Assembly: GCA_964650885.1 (NCBI GenBank)
Contig: CAZYXG010000018.1
Location: 1 to 38,944 of the forward strand
Length of the DNA stretch: 38,944 nt
Direction: 5' to 3'
Source of the DNA: JAPLFM01 sp964650885
Lineage (GTDB): Bacteria; Bacteroidota; Ignavibacteria; Kapaibacteriales; UBA2268
Shown here: piece after piece, positions 34,104 through 38,944 of the stretch
Layout of the letters: every line of letters starts with the position of its first letter
Position numbering within the stretch: position 1 is the first letter of the stretch
Translations under genes and position numbers: made by a program
The notes under the pieces: generated by a model
Told to the model about the DNA's origin: nothing
Database searches by the model: none
What the model saw: only the letters and a program-made list of their open reading frames with translations

Positions 34104-35090
34104 TCAAAAATTAAATTCTATCCCAACTTTATATCCTTCGAATCTTAGCGGTTTTGCTCCGCCGAATGGGAAAAATTCTTGCTCTTTGCGTTGGCTATAA
34201 AGCAAGTAGCTAATTGCATTCTTATAAGCGAAATAGAAAATTGGATAGTATTTGCCGAAATATGCTAAGTATTCCTTTTCTTGTGTGTCAATCCAGCGTT
34301 GCGCTAAGCTCTCGAAAATATAGCCAGCGGCATAGCGACCTATACGAAAATCACGATATGTCAAACTATATTCATAACTCAAATTCAATGAAACACTTTT
34401 GCTATACTGCACTTTCACACTTGGTGAATACTGCATACCGAACTTCACAGTTTCATCGAATTCTTTCAGCATAGGGAATGGCTCTAAAAGAAAGTTCTCG
34501 AAATCCAAATGAGTGAAAAATAAAGCAGAGCGATGGGCTAAGTACAAATTCCAATCCGATGCCAAGCGATAGCCATAGGCATTTTCATAGCTAAATCCGA
34601 AATTCCAAGACTCGCATTTCTGGTTTATAGGTGCATTCAAATTCAGCCCTGTGGAATAAATCCCCAAAAATGCCTGTTCGCTACCAAAATAAACAATGTT
34701 CTCAACTTCGCTGGAGTTTGCAGAATAACGGTAATCTCTGTCGTATTTGTAGTATTCAACGTAATCATTTATATTTCGCAAGAAACCATAAGTGATATCT
34801 ATTCCTTTCATTGGTGCAAAGTCTAATTTAGTGTTTGGGACAGCAATAGCATTGGATATACCTTCGAATTTCAACAAGGGATGATTCTTTTTGTCGCTAT
34901 CGTAGTTATTCAATCCACCAAGAAAATTTTCCAAAGTCCAAGAAGAATCATTAGTATTACTATTTTGACTTCTATTTTCGGCGAAAATTTCGTTATTTGC
35001 ATATTCAATTTCTGCAAATTCTTCAGCAACGCAAAAAGAAATTGCAAAAATGAGAACAAACAAAAATGTTATTATATTCCAATTAGCCAA
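34104..35090 (-). CDS. Exported outer-membrane protein, family not recognised
   Basis: The 328-residue protein begins with a signal peptide (hydrophobic 6-20, ending FCVAEE). Aromatic-rich amphipathic stretches suggest strands, for example WNFGFSYENAYGYRL, WNLYLAHRSALFFTHLDF and SVSLNLSYEYSLTYRDFRIG, and the chain ends YKVGIEFNF with a terminal Phe, as in outer-membrane barrels. I cannot assign a family. The start is a TTG at 35088-35090; a stop codon lies directly before it, and the next ATG is about 94 codons in, so this is the only start keeping the signal peptide. The divergent FemAB-like gene begins 3 bases away. Confidence 0.68.
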   Translation of the reverse strand: MANWNIITFLFVLIFAISFCVAEEFAEIEYANNEIFAENRSQNSNTNDSSWTLENFLGGLNNYDSDKKNHPLLKFEGISNAIAVPNTKLDFAPMKGIDITYGFLRNINDYVEYYKYDRDYRYSANSSEVENIVYFGSEQAFLGIYSTGLNLNAPINQKCESWNFGFSYENAYGYRLASDWNLYLAHRSALFFTHLDFENFLLEPFPMLKEFDETVKFGMQYSPSVKVQYSKSVSLNLSYEYSLTYRDFRIGRYAAGYIFESLAQRWIDTQEKEYLAYFGKYYPIFYFAYKNAISYLLYSQRKEQEFFPFGGAKPLRFEGYKVGIEFNF

Positions 35091-35093
35091 TCA

Positions 35094-36092
35094 ATGTCCA
35101 AAATTGAAGTAAGAAAATTTGAAATTGCAAACGAGTCCATTTGGGATAGATTCGTAGAGTTAAGTATTAACGGCACAATCTTCCACGAAAGAAAGTTTAT
35201 CAATTATCACCCAAAAGATAAGTTCAAAGATAACTCTTTAGAATTTTACGAAAAAGGAAATTTAAAAGCAGTCTTCCCAGCTGCTCTTATCGAAAAAGAA
35301 GGGAAAGTGATACTCAAATCTCACCCAGGCACATCTTATGGTGGCTTAGTGTTCGCAAAAAGCATTGGAGTTAAATCGGCTTTGGAATATATTGCCGCAC
35401 TTGAAAGCTATTGCAAAGCCAATGGAATAACCCAAATTGAATTCAGACTTGCCGAAAAGATATTTCAATTAATCAATGCCGACGAGATAGATTTTGCATT
35501 GTTGCACTCTGGCTTTTTCAGAGAGGCAGAAGAACTATCCACTTGCTATAATATTGAAAAATTAAAAAGTTTAAACCCTGATGAAATAATAGCCCGTTTC
35601 GATATGAAAGCAAGAAATAAATACAAGCAAAGTTTGAAATATAAACTAAGCACTAAATTTATTGATAGCAAAAAAGAACTGGCGGAATTCCAAGAAATTG
35701 TAGCTTCTAATTTAGAAAAGCATTCAGCAAAGCCAGTACACTCAGCCGATGATATAATCTACCTTTGCAAACAATATCCAACGAAATGCAAAGTGATGGG
35801 AATTTATTCTGGCAGCGACTTAATAGCGGGCTTTTTTATAATTAATGTTTCCCAAAAAGGATGGCATATTTTCTACTCATCGCTTGATTATAAATTTGCT
35901 GAAATGCGACCAATTAACTTTGGATTTTTGGAATTAGTAATCTGGTTGAAATCCGAAGAAACAAACTTCTTAAACTACGGCATTTCCACAGAAGCTGGAG
36001 GTAAAATAATAAACCACTCATTATTTGATTTCAAAGAAAGCTTCGGCGGTGAAGGAATACTAAGAACTTACTGGATGAAAGAGCTTACTTAA
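35094..36092 (+). CDS. FemAB-like / GNAT-fold acyltransferase
   Basis: The 332-residue protein starts at the ATG 35094-35096. The frame is open further upstream, but that part overlaps the divergent gene and shows no homology. The N-terminal FHERKFINYHPKDKF and AALIEKEGKVILKSHPGTSYGGLVF, and the C-terminal IAGFFIINVSQKGWHIFYSS and NYGISTEAGGKIINHSLFDFKESFGGEG, match the FemAB-like GNAT superfamily. FemAB members add amino acids from aminoacyl-tRNA to peptidoglycan; other members act on envelope polysaccharides or peptides. It is likely cytoplasmic. The substrate is open. Confidence 0.8.
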   Translation: MSKIEVRKFEIANESIWDRFVELSINGTIFHERKFINYHPKDKFKDNSLEFYEKGNLKAVFPAALIEKEGKVILKSHPGTSYGGLVFAKSIGVKSALEYIAALESYCKANGITQIEFRLAEKIFQLINADEIDFALLHSGFFREAEELSTCYNIEKLKSLNPDEIIARFDMKARNKYKQSLKYKLSTKFIDSKKELAEFQEIVASNLEKHSAKPVHSADDIIYLCKQYPTKCKVMGIYSGSDLIAGFFIINVSQKGWHIFYSSLDYKFAEMRPINFGFLELVIWLKSEETNFLNYGISTEAGGKIINHSLFDFKESFGGEGILRTYWMKELT

Positions 36093-36105
36093 GAATTGAG
36101 TTATC

Positions 36106-36126
36106 TTTCGATTACGCTCAATGACC
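36106..36126. repeat. Short dispersed repeat TTTCGA...GCTCAAT, copy B
   Basis: TTTCGATTACGCTCAATGACC lies just after the FemAB-like gene. An ATTGAG at 36095-36100 can pair with the CTCAAT at 36117-36122. Confidence 0.45.
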
Positions 36127-36237
36127 ACTTTAAAATTTACGAAAACGATTTCTATAAGTTAAATATTTCTTATTTAATTTCATTTGGAATTGAAATATAT
36201 ATTTTTCTGCAATTTCTTATTTTCTTTTTTCATTTCG

Positions 36238-37275
36238 TTAATTTCTTTTGTAAACTAAGTTCATTACTTCTCTAGCTATATGTGGGCGATAGTGCCAGGC
36301 CTCATAATAATCGTGGTAATCTTCTGTAAATTTATTTTTACCAGAGAAATCAAATACGTTTTCCTTTCCGAATATCTCATTCAAATTAGTCAAATCTTCT
36401 CGATTGAATATTTCTTGATCGTAATTTGGACTTATAATAATTTTATAATTTGTTTTGTTTTTTCGGAAAATAGAGACTATTTCTTCTAATAATATGATTT
36501 GATTATCTTTAATTGCCCTGGGATAGTATTTCGCAATTGAATCTCTTATAGGGAAATCACTCAATTTCGCAGCAGTAAAGAATTTGCCATCGGCTATCTT
36601 TTTTTCTAGCATTGGCAGAGTTTGCTCGTTGTGAATACTGTCATATTGAAATAGTTTATCATTTAGCAAAAAGTTCTTAATCATATATGGTTTCACTTCG
36701 CCACTTATTTTAAAATCAAAATAAGTAAACAGAAATAATGGCGAAAGAAATCCTTTGAAATTAGCTAAATGGAAAATCGAATATTGATAGAATTTGCCAA
36801 ATACATTTTTGCCAACACTTTCCAATTGCGGAGAAATCATAAACAAATGCCCCGATTTTGGTTTGTCCTGCATTAGTATTTCATAATCAAGCACCAAAAG
36901 GCAGTTTTTTATTTTAGCTTTTTTACTTTCCAGATACACAATTTTCTTATGCAAAGCATAGAGTGCTTCACCTGAACCATCGAAATGAAAACAATTACTA
37001 TTTGAATCTATATGTTTTTGCCAATCTTTTATTTCATAGAAAATAGAGCGGGAGTTCCCAAATATAAAAGCGTTATATTGTTGCTTTTGGTAATTCTTCT
37101 CATAAATTCGAGTGCTTAAATAATCTTTATTTATTCCAATCCAGCCCTTTGCTTTGGGGTCGAAAACAACATCGTAATCCCTCAGTACCATAAATGGATC
37201 GAGAGCTAAGTATAAACTTAAAATTACTATAAATGGAAAAGTAAAGTAAACTAATCCTTTCAGGAATTTATTCAT
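36238..37275 (-). CDS. SGNH/AlgJ-like membrane-anchored protein, partner of MBOAT
   Basis: From the ATG at 37273-37275 the protein has 345 residues and a single N-terminal membrane anchor (LVYFTFPFIVILSLYLAL). FGNSRS resembles the serine block of SGNH hydrolases, and WHYRPHIAREVM near the C-terminus could give the Asp/His block. Such proteins accompany MBOAT enzymes and transfer acetyl groups to exported polysaccharides. The open frame reaches an ATG at 37314, but that start would overlap the MBOAT gene by 32 bp and adds residues before the anchor; the later start gives a 7-bp gap. The hydrolase fold is inferred from context and two motifs only. Confidence 0.72.
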   Translation of the reverse strand: MNKFLKGLVYFTFPFIVILSLYLALDPFMVLRDYDVVFDPKAKGWIGINKDYLSTRIYEKNYQKQQYNAFIFGNSRSIFYEIKDWQKHIDSNSNCFHFDGSGEALYALHKKIVYLESKKAKIKNCLLVLDYEILMQDKPKSGHLFMISPQLESVGKNVFGKFYQYSIFHLANFKGFLSPLFLFTYFDFKISGEVKPYMIKNFLLNDKLFQYDSIHNEQTLPMLEKKIADGKFFTAAKLSDFPIRDSIAKYYPRAIKDNQIILLEEIVSIFRKNKTNYKIIISPNYDQEIFNREDLTNLNEIFGKENVFDFSGKNKFTEDYHDYYEAWHYRPHIAREVMNLVYKRN

Positions 37276-37282
37276 ATTATGT

Positions 37283-38731
37283 TTAGAATTGAAAATAAAT
37301 AAATTGTTGTTCATTGCCAGCGAAGTACATTATAGCAAGAATAATTAAATAATACATAGCCCAACGAATCGGCTTATTCAAATTTAATCCCAACTTTGCT
37401 AAAGCAAATTTTTCTTCTCTGCCTATCCATTCAATTGCCAAGAGCACGCCCACCATAGCCAATGTTATCAGCACTCTTTTTTGGCTCAGCATAGCGGGTA
37501 ATGTGAAAATAGTTCTATTAAATATTCCTGCTATATAGCTTGCTGCATGGCTAACTGAATTTGCTCGGAAAAATATCCAAGCAAACATTGTCAAAGAGAA
37601 TGTAAGTAATATTGCTCCCATTTCTTTCAAGCTTGGCAATATTTTACCATTGGCAACAATCTGTAAATTGTTTCTGTTTGTATTGAAAATAATCGAAGGC
37701 ATAATGAAAATTGCATTAAGCAAACCCCAGATTATAAATGTCCAGTTTGCCCCATGCCAAAAGCCACTCACAAGAAATATGGCAAATGTGTTTCTAATGC
37801 GCATCCACATACCGCCCTTGCTGCCGCCAAGTGGGATATATAGATAGTCTTTGAACCAAGAAGAAAGTGAGATGTGCCAACGTCTCCAAAACTCTGCAAT
37901 ATCTCGTGAGAAATATGGATAGTTAAAATTTTGCAAAAGCTCAATCCCAAAGAGTCTTGCCGTTCCCAAAGCAATATCGGAATAGCCAGAAAAATCGCAA
38001 TAAATTTGGAAAGTGAAGAAGAAAGCACCTAAAACTAATGTACTTCCAGACTGATTAGCAGAATCGTTGAAAATGATATTTGCATATTCGGCACAGTTAT
38101 CGGCTATCACAATTTTTTTAAACAAACCCCATAGTATTTGCCTAAGTCCATCTACTGCTTTGGTATAATCAAACTCTCTTTTCTTTATAATCTGTGGCAA
38201 CAAGTGGGTAGCCCTTTCAATTGGGCCGGCAACAAGCAAAGGGAAAAAGCTAACGAAAACAGAATAGTTTATATAATTGTATTCGGGTTTAATTCTATCG
38301 TTATAAATATCAATCACATAGGAAAGCCCATGGAATGTATAGAATGATATTCCAACTGGCAATATAACATTTATCAAACCGAAGTTGGCGGTGATTCCCA
38401 AATAAGAAAGACTTTCCACCAAAGAGCTTGCAAAGAAATTATAGTACTTAAAAACTCCTAAAAAGCCCAAGTTGATACCAATACTAATCCAAAGCCAAAT
38501 TGTTTTGTTTCGCTTTTCTTTTACTTCAGCTATCTTAATCCCAGAAAGATAATCAAGAGTAACAGAGCCAAGCAATAGAAACATAAATCTATAATCCCAG
38601 CAGGAATAAAAGAAATAGCTTGCTAAAAGCAATATCACGTTCTGCACTTTAAAGTTACCTTTAGAAGTAAACCAATAAAGGAAGAAGACAAAGGGCAAAA
38701 AGAGAGCAAAACTTAAGGAATTGAAAAGCAT
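37283..38731 (-). CDS. MBOAT-family O-acyltransferase (AlgI/DltB-like)
   Basis: The 482-residue polytopic inner-membrane protein belongs to the MBOAT family that passes acyl groups across the membrane for O-acetylation of polysaccharides such as alginate or cellulose. Conserved blocks include ILPVGISFYTFHGLSYVID, LVAGPIERA, DFSGYSDIALG, FWRRWHISLSSWFKDYLYIP (His286) and the catalytic His326 in SGFWHGANWTF. At least ten membrane helices are visible. It precedes an SGNH-like gene in the same operon, the usual arrangement in which MBOAT moves acetyl and the SGNH partner places it on the glycan. No polymer synthase is in the window. Confidence 0.93.
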   Translation of the reverse strand: MLFNSLSFALFLPFVFFLYWFTSKGNFKVQNVILLLASYFFYSCWDYRFMFLLLGSVTLDYLSGIKIAEVKEKRNKTIWLWISIGINLGFLGVFKYYNFFASSLVESLSYLGITANFGLINVILPVGISFYTFHGLSYVIDIYNDRIKPEYNYINYSVFVSFFPLLVAGPIERATHLLPQIIKKREFDYTKAVDGLRQILWGLFKKIVIADNCAEYANIIFNDSANQSGSTLVLGAFFFTFQIYCDFSGYSDIALGTARLFGIELLQNFNYPYFSRDIAEFWRRWHISLSSWFKDYLYIPLGGSKGGMWMRIRNTFAIFLVSGFWHGANWTFIIWGLLNAIFIMPSIIFNTNRNNLQIVANGKILPSLKEMGAILLTFSLTMFAWIFFRANSVSHAASYIAGIFNRTIFTLPAMLSQKRVLITLAMVGVLLAIEWIGREEKFALAKLGLNLNKPIRWAMYYLIILAIMYFAGNEQQFIYFQF

Positions 38732-38873
38732 AAGTGTATGAAGTAAATTAGATTAAACTCAAAATCCTATTTCATTAAAAAAGAAAAAAGGGAATTGACA
38801 GATTCACAAACCCAAATTAATAATTTGTTGCAACAACACAATGCAGAATGATTATAGAAGTTTTAGTAAGTTA

Positions 38874-38881
38874 TACTTTTG
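38874..38881 (+). promoter_or_regulatory. Possible -7 element near the window end
   Basis: TACTTTTG matches TAnnTTTG, 48 bp before a potential ATG. No clear TTG partner is found upstream. Confidence 0.3.
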
Positions 38882-38928
38882 ATATAGATTTCGTTATTCG
38901 ATAAGCTCCAAAGAGAAGAAGAGATAAT

Positions 38929-38944
38929 ATGACAACCAACCTTG
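38929..38944 (+). CDS. Possible start of a gene leaving the window
   Basis: ATGACAACCAACCTTG follows a purine-rich AAGAGAAGAAGAG stretch that could serve as a ribosome-binding site, and a -7-like promoter lies upstream. Only five codons are visible, so identity is unknown. Confidence 0.35.

Noticed and set aside
34881..35093. N-terminal extension of the FemAB-like frame
   Set aside because: It overlaps the divergent outer-membrane gene and has no similarity to the family; the ATG at 35094 fits better.

Overview
The window looks like a chromosomal contig from a Gram-negative member of the Bacteroidota / FCB group. It is AT-rich, carries outer-membrane proteins of types typical of that group (a PD40-carboxypeptidase-regulatory-OmpA protein, an Omp85 protein, a beta-barrel), DUF3109 and DUF4199 proteins, and several matches to the Bacteroidota promoter (TTG, about 19 bases, TAnnTTTG). 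I cannot name a genus; a deep lineage near Ignavibacteria/Kapabacteria is a guess. No phage, transposase, plasmid or CRISPR gene is visible. Most genes are housekeeping or envelope genes.

Layout. 1-1252 (minus): a DUF3109 cysteine-rich protein followed by the start of rpoN (sigma-54), cut by the window edge. 1517-2464 (plus): a BadF/BcrA-type N-acetylglucosamine kinase. 2658-3598 (minus): nuoA-nuoB of complex I, with no further nuo genes. 3817-6871 (plus): a surface-sugar operon with a LegC-family aminotransferase, a PglD/NeuD-type acetyltransferase, a GT2 glycosyltransferase and a DUF2304 membrane protein; a 100-N assembly gap splits the last two and is probably not a real gap. 7059-7135 (minus): tRNA-His with its terminator. 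7199-12039 (minus): a LysM lytic transglycosylase, a DEAD-box helicase and a GNAT acetyltransferase. 12235-15237 (plus): a dicarboxylate/glutamate symporter, a YgjP-like metalloprotease and an M50 site-2-type protease. 15331-17703 (minus): a beta-barrel protein and the PD40-OmpA protein. 18272-21820 (plus): murA and an Omp85 (BamA/TamA-type) protein. 21821-23353 (minus): a TPR protein and a DUF4199 membrane protein. 23468-23923 (plus): a RidA protein with a lipoprotein signal. 23930-25066 (minus): a DUF4143 ATPase. 25405-27836 (plus): an ALDH8-like aldehyde dehydrogenase and a methyltransferase-like protein. 27837-32482 (minus): a compact four-gene operon of MlaF-type ABC ATPase, tandem GNAT, catalytically dead-looking M16 peptidase homologue and GT39 glycosyltransferase. 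32690-33412 (plus): a LysE-family exporter. 34104-36092: a secreted outer-membrane protein and a FemAB-like acyltransferase, divergent with start codons 3 bases apart. 36238-38731 (minus): an MBOAT O-acyltransferase with an SGNH-like partner, the usual pair for O-acetylating an extracellular polysaccharide.

Much of the content serves the cell envelope: peptidoglycan synthesis and turnover (murA, LysM transglycosylase, perhaps the GlcNAc kinase and FemAB-like protein), outer-membrane assembly and anchoring (Omp85, PD40-OmpA), lipid transport (MlaF), surface glycans (LegC/PglD/GT2, GT39, MBOAT/SGNH) and membrane proteolysis (M50).

The observations most worth following up are a 69-bp repeat carrying TTGASTCA palindromes beside two promoter-like elements between the DUF4143 ATPase and the aldehyde dehydrogenase; a predicted lipoprotein RidA; the isolated nuoAB pair; the MlaF/GNAT/M16/GT39 operon in which both MlaF and M16 lack their usual partners; two related intergenic palindromic elements; and the spurious assembly gap. 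I found no clear new defence or mobile system.
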